Shown here: positions 1 through 8,729 of the stretch, piece by piece | Layout: each line of letters begins with the position of its first letter | How positions within the stretch are numbered: the first letter of the stretch is position 1 | NCBI GenBank assembly: GCA_018657765.1 | Contig: JABHWM010000018.1 | Coordinates: 186,001-250,000, forward strand | Reading direction: 5' to 3' | Source of the DNA: Minisyncoccota bacterium | GTDB lineage: Bacteria > Patescibacteriota > Microgenomatia > UBA1400 > PJMF01 | DNA length: 64,000 nt | Program-made: the position numbers and the translations under genes | The notes under the pieces: model-generated | Databases searched by the model: none | Seen by the model: only the letters and a program-made list of their open reading frames with translations | Told to the model about the DNA's origin: nothing

Positions 1-3000
1 CTCTGTATTTGATTTTCTTATTTCATCTTGACTCTTAGTGAGCTGATCATAGGCATTTTTTGTATCAGTCAATTTACTCTTAACAGTCTTTGTTTTTCTA
101 TTTCTAATACTACTAGCTATATTTGTTTTACTATTCTCAACAAATCCAGAAAAACTAAAATTCTTTACTCTTTCAACAACTCCACCTACTCCTGCTTTTG
201 TTATATTTACTGGATCTTTTACAAACTCAGCAATTTTTTCTGTGGTTTTCTTTGGAGGAGGTATATTTTGTTTTTCAGCAGCTGCTGAAACTTGATCCTG
301 AGCAGCTCTTAGTTCTTCATAAACTTTAAAAGTCTCATTATTTTTTGCAGCAGCAAGTAATAATTTATTACCAGGATCTAATTTTGAAGATTTAAAGTTA
401 GAATCATTAACTTTTTCTGTCAAATCATCAACTAAAGCTTTTCTTTGAATTGTCAGTTCATCAATCTCAGTTTTTGGAGCATCTAGTGATTTGGTATTAA
501 TTTGCTGATCTATTTCAGCTATTTTTTCATCTAGCTTTGAAATCTCTATTTGACGATTTGATACATCGTCAGCCTGTTTTACTAACTTTACAAATAGATC
601 TGGATCACTATTTTTTACTTGATTTGCTCTACTCAATATTTTTCCACGATCAGCCATAGCCTGATTTAATAACTTTGAAGCATCTGCTGCTGCAACAGTA
701 GTTTTTTTTCTAACCACTTCCGGAATCTCCAAACCAGAATTTACCACCAAAGCTTTCACCACCATATCTTCACGATAAGCTCTGAGATCTGTAATCTCTA
801 AGTTATCACCAAGAGTTTTATTAGGATTATCTAGTAACTTAGCAAGTTGTTGATCTACCAAAGAAATTTTTTGCACATAATCAGCTCCACTATTTTTATG
901 AGCAAGATAAGCCTGAGTACTAGAATGTTTAGAAGCCAAATCCTGAGTAAAACTCAGAGCTAAACCAACCCAGGCATCTCCACATGACTTCTCATCTGAA
1001 GGATATGCAGAATTAAAACAAGAATCACTTACATTCTTAGCATCTATAGCTACTCCAACAGGGATATTCATCATATCCAAAACATAATCAGTTTTTGTTA
1101 ATGCCGTATCAAAACCAGAATTAAAACCATTTATCATTCCACCAGCATTTCCAATTACACCAGATCCTGCTGCGAAAGTACTAAATCCACTCATTCCAGT
1201 CTGCCAGCCCAAATCACTATTCAAAGATCTTATTTCACTTTGAGTCATTTGTGATTTGTCATAAGTAACTCCACCGATAATAACAACCCCTGTTGTATTA
1301 AAAGTTTTTAAAGATTTAAATGACTCATAAGTTTGCTGTCCAGAAGTAATAGTATTAAGTCCACTCAATCCAAGTCCACCAATTCTTCCACCAGCACTCA
1401 TTAGACTACTAACTCTGCTAGAGTTTAGAGCTAATTGAGAAGCTCTGCTTACAGCTTGACCAGAAGCCATCGCTGCTTGCCCTGTCTGTGAAAAACCATT
1501 AATTATTCCAGCACCACTAGTAAGTGAAGCTACTGCAGAGCTAGCCAGCATCATGTTGCCCTGCTTCTCTAACATATCTACCTGATCTTCTATTGTTCCC
1601 AAAGCATCTTCATAACTGATTTCTTCTCCTCCTAAAGAATAAGATTCCATTAAATCAAGAGCTGCTAAGTTCTTTCTATTAGTAACATTTTCACTAATCT
1701 CTACTCTATTTAGTTCTAGAGCCTCAGTTTTCATCCCAGCTCCCTGATAAAAAGAGAAAACACTAGAAGATGCCCCAGCAATTACTCCTGCACCAGCTCC
1801 AGCAGCTATAGCAACTGGTAAAACAACAAGCGCTGCTGCAGGAGCAACAACTTTTTCTGCTACTTCCCAATCTAACTCTTTTTTGGACCGGACTATTTCT
1901 TCATCTGTTTGGAAAGAAATAAACTGATCTATATCAACTTTTTGACCACCGGTTTCTACTACTTTTTCATTATGTCTCTCTGCTAATTTTTCTGTTTTTT
2001 CTTGTCTAACAGACTCTCCAGCTTCATCTCCAGCTGCTCCAGCAATATCAGTAAGTTCACCAAAAGTAAGATCTGTCGTATCTGTTGACAGAAAAGTATC
2101 AACAGTAGCACTCCAATCAGCCAGAGTTGCAGAGGCATTATTCAAATTTTGAATAGCATAATGACCATCAGTGGCTGCTTGATAATCCATATTGAGAGCT
2201 TCTTCAAAATCGCCGCCCAAATTTTGTGCTGCCTGAAATGAAATATCAGCAACATTAGTATTAGCTGGACCAGAATAATCTTCTTGTTGAGCAATAGCAT
2301 AGTTAGTGGCAATGTTTTCTGTAGTATTTTGAACATTAAATCCTTGAGTTATAACTTGATTCCAAGTCATAGAGGCAGCATCTACACCAGTCAAACCCAG
2401 ATCTTCTTCTAGATCATATTCACGATCAAAAACATTATCATGCATAAAAGCATTACCCAGAGTGGTTCCATAAGTAAAATCAGACAAATCTTCTCTGACA
2501 CTCGTTGTTGATGCATATTCAAATGTGTCTTGAGGATTAAAAATCTGAGAAGCTTGAATAGCTGCTTTTAAATCTTCTTGAGATTGTTTATAAGCTTCTT
2601 CTAGTTTTGGATTTAATATTGAGTTAATAGAAGGACCAGATAAATAACTAAGATTAGTTTTTGAATCAGAATCAGAAATAGAATCCAATAATACTTCACT
2701 GCTAGACTTTCCAGTTAAATTACCCAGAAATGATGTTTCGGTATAAGCGTCGGCATGTTCTTCTTTTGCTTCTACAAACAACTGATTGGCAGTAAGCACT
2801 GCAACTTCACTTGTATTAAAATCTGGATTAGATCCATAAGCAGCTTCAAAAACTTTTCCAAGTTTTGCAGCAGCATTACTGGAACTCAAATTACAGTTAG
2901 AGCCCAGTGTTTTACTACAAAGTTTTTCTAATTCATCAGGATTCTGCGAAAAACTATTAATGGCATTACCCAATATCTGTGGCAAAGCATAAGTTTGATA

Positions 3001-4029
3001 AGCTTCTGTACCTTTTTCTTCACCAAGCATTCTTTGAAGTAAAACTTCAGGATCATCTGATGATCCACCACTGGTTATCTCTGCCAAGCTTTTACCAAAA
3101 GCTTCATTCTCTTTGAGATGATTAATATCACCTGTTTCCAGATAGTTCATTAATGCGGCCTGGGCATCAGTTCTTGAATCAACTAATGCTAATTTATTTT
3201 CTACACGAGCTCTATCTTCTTCAGTTACTTGCAACTCATATTGATCCCATTTGTGAGTTTGTATACTATCCTGTAAAAGTTCACTTTCTGGAATTGGACA
3301 ATATTTTCCACCAGGACCACCACAGACAGATCCACATCTAGTTACACATTCCATACTGGAAGAATATCCAAGACTATTTGTAGGAACATCTTCTCCTAAA
3401 ATTTCTGTCTCTGCCAAAATTTCTGCAGCTCCGGCATCTTCCTGATTTACACAAAAAGCTCCATATGGAGAATAAGCACAAACAGTTCCTCCAGAACAAC
3501 TAGATGACTGAGTACAACGAGATCCCTCGTTACTTTCACCAGAATCATCAGTCTTTTCCTCTGTTTCTGCAACTTGCTCTGTTTCTGAAGATTTATCTTC
3601 TTCCCAAGCTACACAAAACCCACCCAGAGCCTGAGAACATTTACCATTTTCTTTTTTACGAGCTTCAGAATATGCCTCCAAAGCATCATGTGTAGCCTGG
3701 ATATTAACTACATATCTTTTACACTCTCCACCATTACATTGAATATATGTTCCAGCAATCTCGACATCAGTATTAGCCCAATCATCAGTAGTGGCTGCCT
3801 GACCAGTTGTATAGTTCCATCCAAACTCACCGGTATTAGGCTCATCTACAGAAGTAGCAACTGTAGGATCTGTAGTAGAATAAGCTCCACTATCCGCTTG
3901 TTGCCTGAGATCTTGACTAGAATTTAGTAAAATAAAAGAGGCAGCAATTCCAACTATAAAAATCACCAAAATTAACAATGGAGCAATCAGTTTCTTTCTG
4001 TTTTTCTTCCTGTTGTTAATACGTCTCAT
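1..4029 (-). CDS. Giant membrane-anchored Cys-rich surface protein (C-terminus beyond window)
   Basis: The frame is open without a stop from ATG 4029 to base 1, giving 1343 residues of an incomplete protein. Residues 1-13 are strongly basic (MRRINNRKKNRKK) and a single hydrophobic helix follows at about 14-35, so it is probably anchored in the membrane with the rest outside. Residues ~90-245 hold many Cys in short clusters (CNGGEC, CGGPGGKYC), suggesting disulfides or metal binding. A second Ala/Val/Gly-rich hydrophobic stretch lies at ~723-751. The part from ~1100 to 1200 is charged and heptad-like, probably coiled coil. The middle is Asn/Ser/Thr/Gln-rich. I recognise no catalytic domain. 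It is divergent from the GT-C gene at 4202. Function unknown; an adhesin or structural surface protein is an inference. Confidence 0.8.
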   Translation of the reverse strand, partial: MRRINNRKKNRKKLIAPLLILVIFIVGIAASFILLNSSQDLRQQADSGAYSTTDPTVATSVDEPNTGEFGWNYTTGQAATTDDWANTDVEIAGTYIQCNGGECKRYVVNIQATHDALEAYSEARKKENGKCSQALGGFCVAWEEDKSSETEQVAETEEKTDDSGESNEGSRCTQSSSCSGGTVCAYSPYGAFCVNQEDAGAAEILAETEILGEDVPTNSLGYSSSMECVTRCGSVCGGPGGKYCPIPESELLQDSIQTHKWDQYELQVTEEDRARVENKLALVDSRTDAQAALMNYLETGDINHLKENEAFGKSLAEITSGGSSDDPEVLLQRMLGEEKGTEAYQTYALPQILGNAINSFSQNPDELEKLCSKTLGSNCNLSSSNAAAKLGKVFEAAYGSNPDFNTSEVAVLTANQLFVEAKEEHADAYTETSFLGNLTGKSSSEVLLDSISDSDSKTNLSYLSGPSINSILNPKLEEAYKQSQEDLKAAIQASQIFNPQDTFEYASTTSVREDLSDFTYGTTLGNAFMHDNVFDREYDLEEDLGLTGVDAASMTWNQVITQGFNVQNTTENIATNYAIAQQEDYSGPANTNVADISFQAAQNLGGDFEEALNMDYQAATDGHYAIQNLNNASATLADWSATVDTFLSTDTTDLTFGELTDIAGAAGDEAGESVRQEKTEKLAERHNEKVVETGGQKVDIDQFISFQTDEEIVRSKKELDWEVAEKVVAPAAALVVLPVAIAAGAGAGVIAGASSSVFSFYQGAGMKTEALELNRVEISENVTNRKNLAALDLMESYSLGGEEISYEDALGTIEDQVDMLEKQGNMMLASSAVASLTSGAGIINGFSQTGQAAMASGQAVSRASQLALNSSRVSSLMSAGGRIGGLGLSGLNTITSGQQTYESFKSLKTFNTTGVVIIGGVTYDKSQMTQSEIRSLNSDLGWQTGMSGFSTFAAGSGVIGNAGGMINGFNSGFDTALTKTDYVLDMMNIPVGVAIDAKNVSDSCFNSAYPSDEKSCGDAWVGLALSFTQDLASKHSSTQAYLAHKNSGADYVQKISLVDQQLAKLLDNPNKTLGDNLEITDLRAYREDMVVKALVVNSGLEIPEVVRKKTTVAAADASKLLNQAMADRGKILSRANQVKNSDPDLFVKLVKQADDVSNRQIEISKLDEKIAEIDQQINTKSLDAPKTEIDELTIQRKALVDDLTEKVNDSNFKSSKLDPGNKLLLAAAKNNETFKVYEELRAAQDQVSAAAEKQNIPPPKKTTEKIAEFVKDPVNITKAGVGGVVERVKNFSFSGFVENSKTNIASSIRNRKTKTVKSKLTDTKNAYDQLTKSQDEIRKSNTE

Positions 4030-4201
4030 TATTGTTTTTAGTTATTAATTAATTTTAATAATTTTTTATAAAACATGTATAAAAAAATTACTATTTATAA
4101 TTATTTCAGTATAGTATAAAAACTAGATCAGAATCAGTAGTAAAACTCAATAAAATTATGAAAATATAACAAACTAAGATAGTATATTTAACACTACTAC
4201 A

Positions 4202-5611
4202 ATGAAAAAAAACTCAATTAATTTTCTATACAAAAAACATCAATTATTTTTACAAAAAAGTTTCAAAAAAAACTATTTTAAACTTATTATTATCTTAGGA
4301 CTTTTAACTAGATTATGGCTAATATACAAACTTCCTCTTTGGGGAGATGAAGCTTATTCTATTTGGGCCATAGAACAACCCTGGTTAAAAATTTTAAATA
4401 ACACTGTAGATCCTGTTCATCCACCTGGATATTATGTTTTTCTAAAATTATGGGGATCTATTAGTGACCACCTTTTTTGGCTAAGACTTTCTAGCCTTTT
4501 TGCTTTTTCATTAAATATTTGGTTACTTATAAAACTTTTTATAAAAAAACCAATATTACAAAAAATTATTTTAACCCTCTATGTATTTTCTGGATATTTT
4601 ATAATTTTTGATTGGCAAGTAAGAATGTATACACCTGCCCTCAGCTTTATTTTTGCTTCACTCTTACTACAGCAACAAAAAAAACCGATAGCCTTATTTT
4701 TCCTTCACCTTGTTGGATTCTTCTTTGATTATGCTTTTTTTTGGTATGCCGGAAGCTACACAGTTTTTATTGTTTTTTGGAAAATTTTACAAAAAAAGAA
4801 ACTAACTCTTATTACAAAATCTTTAACTGCCTCTCTACTTATTAAGTTAATATTTATTGCTTTTAATTTTGATCTTGTGAAATCTGGAGAAAATGGCATT
4901 GGTTGGGCAGCTCCATATCTAAATCCCACTTTTCATATTCCTTATTTTTTTGGAACTCATGAGTTCCCATTATTATCTATTCTTTTCATGGGATTTTTTA
5001 TATTTGGTTATTGGTCATTTTTTAAAGAAAAAAGAATAAAAACTTGGCAACTTATTTTTGTTATCAGCTCTATTTTTTTATATGTAGGAACTCTATTGAG
5101 CTCACTAAATCTCACTTTTATTACTTTCCACATAAGAAGTCTAGAAATTATTTCTTTTTTCTTTCTTTTTATGATCGCAAAGGGATTGGAAAAACTTCAT
5201 ATTAAATCACAAAATGAAAAAAAATACTTTGGAATAAATAAACCTCATAAAAAAATATTCCTAACTTTTTTAGTTATTTATCTAGCTAATTTTATTACTA
5301 CAACCCAAATTCATCTCAACTACAAAGATTCAAGGCATGGGAAATTAATAGTTCATTTTTTTGACTGGAAGAAAATCATCTTACCTTTACAAAAAAGTAA
5401 CTCTCATGATTATTATATTTCTATAAAAGAAATCCATACAGATATTTCAAAAGATTTAATCCCATGGAGTTTTTACTATTCGACTGCTGGCAAAGAAACT
5501 CTGGGTGCAAAAGAAATAAAAATAAAAATAGAACCTAATAAAGATACTACCTCATGTAAACCTATTTCTGAAATTAATTATTGGAAAACATATCTTTGTC
5601 CAAAAAATTAA
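4202..5611 (+). CDS. GT-C fold membrane glycosyltransferase (GT39/ArnT-like)
   Basis: 469-residue polytopic membrane protein. The first membrane helix is followed by an acidic loop motif LWGDEAYSIW and then HPPGYY. This arrangement (Asp-Glu after helix 1, then an H-P-P-G-x-Y motif) is characteristic of GT-C enzymes of the PMT/ArnT type, which move a sugar from a polyprenyl-phosphate carrier to an acceptor on the outer face. About ten more hydrophobic segments follow, and the C-terminal ~90 residues form a soluble tail. ATG start. The gene stands alone, divergent from the giant surface protein, so glycosylation of surface material is a plausible role. Donor and acceptor cannot be told from sequence. 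A distant relative lies at 54503-55972. Confidence 0.75.
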   Translation: MKKNSINFLYKKHQLFLQKSFKKNYFKLIIILGLLTRLWLIYKLPLWGDEAYSIWAIEQPWLKILNNTVDPVHPPGYYVFLKLWGSISDHLFWLRLSSLFAFSLNIWLLIKLFIKKPILQKIILTLYVFSGYFIIFDWQVRMYTPALSFIFASLLLQQQKKPIALFFLHLVGFFFDYAFFWYAGSYTVFIVFWKILQKKKLTLITKSLTASLLIKLIFIAFNFDLVKSGENGIGWAAPYLNPTFHIPYFFGTHEFPLLSILFMGFFIFGYWSFFKEKRIKTWQLIFVISSIFLYVGTLLSSLNLTFITFHIRSLEIISFFFLFMIAKGLEKLHIKSQNEKKYFGINKPHKKIFLTFLVIYLANFITTTQIHLNYKDSRHGKLIVHFFDWKKIILPLQKSNSHDYYISIKEIHTDISKDLIPWSFYYSTAGKETLGAKEIKIKIEPNKDTTSCKPISEINYWKTYLCPKN

Positions 5612-5674
5612 TAAACCTTTTTCACATCACTGATGTCAAAAAAGCAATAACTTGATATAATTGCTGAGTCAAAA

Positions 5675-5748
5675 GCCAAGGTAGCTCAGTTGGTTAGAGC
5701 ACAGGATTCATAAACCTGAGGTCGTGAGTTCAAATCTCACCCTTGGTA
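5675..5748 (+). tRNA. tRNA with CAU anticodon (elongator Met, or Ile2)
   Basis: Cloverleaf assembled by eye: acceptor GCCAAGG/CCTTGGT (first pair G-U), D stem GCTC/GAGC, anticodon arm CAGGA-TTCATAA-ACCTG with an A-A mismatch at the last stem pair, 5-base variable loop, T arm GTGAG-TTCAAAT-CTCAC, discriminator A. The anticodon is CAT. The anticodon stem lacks the three G-C pairs of an initiator and position 1-72 is not a C-A mismatch, so it is not fMet. CCA is not encoded (ACA follows). A CAU tRNA could also be Ile2, read after lysidine modification; the sequence does not decide this. Confidence 0.85.
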
Positions 5749-5910
5749 CAAAGTTAAGTTTTCAGTTGTCTTTTCAGACAACTGAACGTGAGTTTACCCT
5801 CTGGGGCACTGGCAAATCTCACCCTTGGTACAAAGTTAAATTTTCAGTTGTCTTTCAGACAGCTGAATGTGAGTTTACCATCTGGGTACTGACAAACATC
5901 ACCCTTGGTA
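5724..5910 (+). repeat. Tandem partial copies of the tRNA 3' end with conserved hairpins
   Basis: The tRNA 3' end (CAAATCTCACCCTTGGTA at 5731-5748) recurs at 5813-5830 and, with slight decay, at 5893-5910, a period of about 81 bp. Each later copy is preceded by the T-arm 5' strand GTGAGTT (5788, 5869) split from the rest by an insert of about 17 bases. Between copies lie hairpins: 5761-5786 (11 bp, TTCAGTTGTCT/AGACAACTGAA) and 5843-5867, where one pair has become G-U so pairing is kept. No protein is likely here. Confidence 0.85.
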
Positions 5911-6064
5911 TAAAAATATCTACTTCATCAAACTATAACTTATCTTGATCTTAGATAGTAATATTGATATACTATGGGTCTTATTTCCGATAATCTCACA
6001 AGTAACAAAGCGTTGCTTAATACAGATATAGAAAATGTACTTTAAAAACAAATTTACCTCATAT
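5911..6064. other. Intergenic, nothing recognised
   Basis: A+T-rich spacer between the tRNA-tail repeats and the hairpin before the lipoprotein gene. Short open frames exist on both strands but have no ribosome binding site and no protein-like composition. I see no RNA gene or terminator here. Confidence 0.5.
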
Positions 6065-6120
6065 AGTAGATGACATTTTGTAGCTAATACTAAAAATTTA
6101 GCCATAAAATGTCATCTATT
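6065..6120. repeat. Long perfect-arm hairpin upstream of lipoprotein gene
   Basis: Inverted repeat TAGATGACATTTT (6067-6079) with AAAATGTCATCTA (6106-6118), then an inner GCTAA/TTAGC pair (6083-6087, 6098-6102), giving roughly 20 paired bases around a 10-base A-rich loop. No T-run follows on the plus strand, so it is not a simple terminator for that strand. It ends about 40 bp before the lipoprotein start. It could be a regulatory RNA structure or the remains of a small palindromic element. It does not match the 162-bp elements at 12121 and 16320. Confidence 0.65.
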
Positions 6121-6162
6121 TGACAAAAAAAATGAAAAATTTAAAGTTCGAGGAGGTTGATA

Positions 6163-6447
6163 ATGACAAAAAAAATTGTCGTCCTTACTATTTTAGCCCT
6201 AGCTATTATGACCCTAACAAGTTGCACCGGAACAAAAGGTGAGGTAGTTGTTCTAAAAAATGAACAGCTTGTTAATCCAAATGGGCATGGATCTTGTCTG
6301 TGGCTAAGTCAACAAAATAACAACTGCACCCTCACTGAGGGTGAGGCTACAATCATAGCCGTAGACCCAGATGATCCTAGGTATGTTCTTGTACAACAAC
6401 AAGAATGCCAAGGATGGATTGTCTATAGTTCAGCCTCAAAAAAATAG
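6163..6447 (+). CDS. Small secreted lipoprotein, unknown function
   Basis: 94 residues from the ATG at 6163, which follows a perfect AGGAGG (6151-6156) at 6-base spacing. This decides the start over an in-frame TTG at 6157. The N-terminus is a classic lipoprotein signal: MTKKIVVL, a hydrophobic core, then LTSC with Cys21 as the lipidated residue. The mature part is about 74 residues with three further Cys (CLWLSQQNNNC, ECQGW), which may form disulfides. No family recognised. It is probably single-gene, as a strong terminator follows directly. One of the clearest Shine-Dalgarno sites in a window where many starts look leaderless. Confidence 0.8.
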   Translation: MTKKIVVLTILALAIMTLTSCTGTKGEVVVLKNEQLVNPNGHGSCLWLSQQNNNCTLTEGEATIIAVDPDDPRYVLVQQQECQGWIVYSSASKK

Positions 6448-6460
6448 TAAATTTGTTTTT

Positions 6461-6494
6461 AAAAAAACCCTGCTTTTTATAGCAGGGTTTTTTC
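6461..6494. terminator. Bidirectional intrinsic terminator
   Basis: Arms AAAACCCTGCT and AGCAGGGTTTT around a short loop, flanked by A-run and T-run, so it can stop transcription from both the lipoprotein gene (plus) and the groESL operon (minus), which converge here. Confidence 0.9.
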
Positions 6495-6528
6495 TTGTTA
6501 CTTAACTAATTTTAATTAAATATTTTTC

Positions 6529-8151
6529 TTACATCATCCCAGGCATACCCCCAGGCATTGCTGGCATAGCAGCCTCTTCCTTTGGAATATCAGTTACAAG
6601 ACATTCAGTAGTAAGAATCATTGAAGCTACAGAAGCCGCGTTCTCCAAAGAAGAAATAGCTACCTTAGCTGGCTCAATAACTCCTGCTTTAATCAAATCT
6701 TCAAAATCATTAGTTACAGCATTGAAACCCCAAGTATTACTATTTTTTTGTAAGATTTGACCTACTACCCATCCAGCATCTTCACCAGAATTAGTAGCAA
6801 GCATTCTCAATGGTTCTTCAAGAATAGAACGGACCAAATCAACACCAGCCTTTTCATCTTCACTAGAAGTTTTTACATTATCTAAAATCTTACTAGTACG
6901 CAGTAAAGTCACTCCGCCACCAGCGATGATTCCATCTTCTATAGCAGCTCTAGTTGCTTCTTTAGCATCTTTGACTCTTTCTTGAAGGTTCTTCATCTCT
7001 ATCTCAGTACTAGCGCCTACTTGGATAACAGCAACTCCTCCTGTAAGACGAGCTTTTCTTTCTTGTAGTTTTTCAATATCAAATTCAGAAGTAGAATTCT
7101 TAATCTCTGATTGAATTTGAGAAACCCTAGCATTTAGATCATTCTTTGTTCCTTTTCCACCGACAATTCTAGTGGTGTCTTTATCACAACGAACGCTATC
7201 TGCTTTTCCAAGAGCATCTATTGTTACATCTTTCAAAGCAGTTCCTGTTTCTGAGCTAATAAAATCAGCTCCAGTCAAGACAGCAATATCTTCTAACATA
7301 GCTTTTCTACGATCTCCAAATCCAGGAGCCTTTACAGGTAAAACCTTAAAAGAACCTCTCATTTTATTCACTACCAAAGTAGTCAAAGCTTCACCTTCAA
7401 TATCGTCAGCAATCATCACCAATCCTTTACCCGCATTCACAACTTGTTCCAATACTGGCAAGATCTCTTTGATATTAGTAATTTTATGATCAGTTACCAA
7501 AATATATGGATTCTCTATTACAGCTTCCATATTCTCAGAATCAGTTACAAAGTAAGGAGATGAATAACCTTTATCAAACTCCATACCTTCTTTGTGTTGA
7601 ATCTCTATCTCCATGGTTTTACCCTCTTCGACTTCAACAACTCCATCTTTACCTACTAACTTCAAAGCTTCAGCAATTTTCTTACCGACTTCTTCATTCT
7701 GAGCAGAAATAGTAGCTACCTTTTCCCAATCACTTTCTTTGACCGGCTTTGCTACTGATCTAATTTCTTTTACAACGGCTTTCACCGCTTTATCTATTCC
7801 ACGTTTCATAATCATTGGATTAGAACCTGCGGTAATATACTTCATACCTCGTTCACTCATTTTCCAAGCTAACAAAGTAGCTGTAGTAGTTCCATCACCA
7901 GCAACATCATTTGTTTTGGAAGCAGCTTCTTTTACTAATTGTGCTCCCATATTCTCGAATTTATCTTCAAGTTCAATCTCTTTTGCAACGGTTACTCCAT
8001 CATGAATAACATTAGGTGCTCCCCAAGATTTATCCAGAGCTACATTACGACCCTTGGGACCCAAAGTAGTTGTCACTGCATGAGCTAACTGAGTAATTCC
8101 TGATAACATTTTTTGTCGGGCTTCGTCGCCGAATAAAAGTTGTTTTGCCAT
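6529..8151 (-). CDS. groEL: Chaperonin GroEL
   Basis: 540 residues, the usual length of GroEL (~545). Recognised by the N-terminal MAKQLLFGDEARQKML, the nucleotide-binding segment TTTLGPKGRNV, DGVTVAKEI and AGDGTTTATLLA (the catalytic Asp region), and the C-terminal Gly/Met tail PAMPGGMPGMM. It forms the double-ring ATP-dependent folding chamber with GroES, encoded 65 bp upstream on the same strand. A Shine-Dalgarno-like AAGGAA precedes the ATG. Because its partner GroES carries an unusual insert in the dome region, the pair is of interest even though GroEL itself looks ordinary. Confidence 0.98.
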   Translation of the reverse strand: MAKQLLFGDEARQKMLSGITQLAHAVTTTLGPKGRNVALDKSWGAPNVIHDGVTVAKEIELEDKFENMGAQLVKEAASKTNDVAGDGTTTATLLAWKMSERGMKYITAGSNPMIMKRGIDKAVKAVVKEIRSVAKPVKESDWEKVATISAQNEEVGKKIAEALKLVGKDGVVEVEEGKTMEIEIQHKEGMEFDKGYSSPYFVTDSENMEAVIENPYILVTDHKITNIKEILPVLEQVVNAGKGLVMIADDIEGEALTTLVVNKMRGSFKVLPVKAPGFGDRRKAMLEDIAVLTGADFISSETGTALKDVTIDALGKADSVRCDKDTTRIVGGKGTKNDLNARVSQIQSEIKNSTSEFDIEKLQERKARLTGGVAVIQVGASTEIEMKNLQERVKDAKEATRAAIEDGIIAGGGVTLLRTSKILDNVKTSSEDEKAGVDLVRSILEEPLRMLATNSGEDAGWVVGQILQKNSNTWGFNAVTNDFEDLIKAGVIEPAKVAISSLENAASVASMILTTECLVTDIPKEEAAMPAMPGGMPGMM

Positions 8152-8216
8152 GTTTTATTTCCTTATATTTCTATTTTAAAAAATTATTTTCTACTAAATT
8201 TATTAATTATTATTTT

Positions 8217-8576
8217 TTACTTTACTATTGCCAAAATATCTTCATATTTCAAAAATTGATATTCTACATCATCAATCATCACTTCATTTCCACCCCATTT
8301 TTTATATACAACTTGATCATTTTTCTTGAGTTTCATATCACAAGGTTTACATGATTTTTTATCATCCTTACAACATGACTCACTAGCTTTATCCTCACAA
8401 CAAGATTCACTTCCACAGGTAATATCTCCACAAGCCAATACTTTTCCGTACTGTGGCTTTTCTCCTTCTGTTTCTGTCAAAATAATTCCGGAAGCTGTTT
8501 TTTTCTCTGATTGTGCGGGTTCAACTAAAACGAAACCAGGCATTGGTTTGATCTGAGAAATAGAAAGACTCTTCAT
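8217..8576 (-). CDS. groES: Co-chaperonin GroES with Cys-rich insert
   Basis: 119 residues against ~95-100 for typical GroES. The N-terminal core (IKPMPGFVLVEP), the mobile loop (EKKTASGIILTE) and the C-terminal core (DDVEYQFLKYEDILAIV) are present. Between the strand ending GKVLACG and the strand NDQVVYKKWGG, where the roof hairpin of the dome normally lies, there is an insert with eight Cys at residues 49, 54, 59, 60, 68, 69, 76 and 79, containing a small internal duplication (SESCCEDKA / SESCCKDDK). Metal binding or redox sensing is inferred only. First gene of the operon with groEL; a CIRCE-like operator lies upstream. Confidence 0.95.
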   Translation of the reverse strand: MKSLSISQIKPMPGFVLVEPAQSEKKTASGIILTETEGEKPQYGKVLACGDITCGSESCCEDKASESCCKDDKKSCKPCDMKLKKNDQVVYKKWGGNEVMIDDVEYQFLKYEDILAIVK

Positions 8577-8661
8577 AAAAATTTTCCTTTTTGATCTTCT
8601 TTAAATTAAAAAAGATATTTAATAAACTTTATAACATTAATAACTGACACGATGTATCAAT

Positions 8662-8699
8662 TTAGCAATTATGATAATTGACTGCTAAAGTATTGTCAA
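8662..8699 (-). promoter_or_regulatory. groESL promoter overlapped by CIRCE-like operator
   Basis: On the minus strand, TTGACA (8694-8699) and TATCAT (8671-8676) are 17 bp apart. Overlapping them, 8662-8688 reads TTAGCA-N15-TGCTAA with exactly the 9-9-9 geometry of CIRCE (TTAGCACTC-N9-GAGTGCTAA); the outer six bases of each arm match and the inner three do not. CIRCE is the binding site of the heat-shock repressor HrcA. The position over the -10 and spacer fits repression. Confidence 0.7.
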
Positions 8700-8729
8700 T
8701 AATTATATAACTACTTTTTTCAAAACTCT

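Noticed and set aside
5724..5948. Open frame of 74 codons across the tRNA-tail repeats
   Set aside because: It overlaps the tRNA and its repeated tails and has no ribosome binding site; the pattern is explained by the repeat.
5675..6160. Integrated prophage or genomic island at the tRNA
   Set aside because: Repeated tRNA ends exist but no integrase or phage gene lies within or near the repeats, and their spacing is only ~81 bp.
7172..8005. Plus-strand open frames inside groEL
   Set aside because: Shadows of the strongly conserved minus-strand groEL gene.
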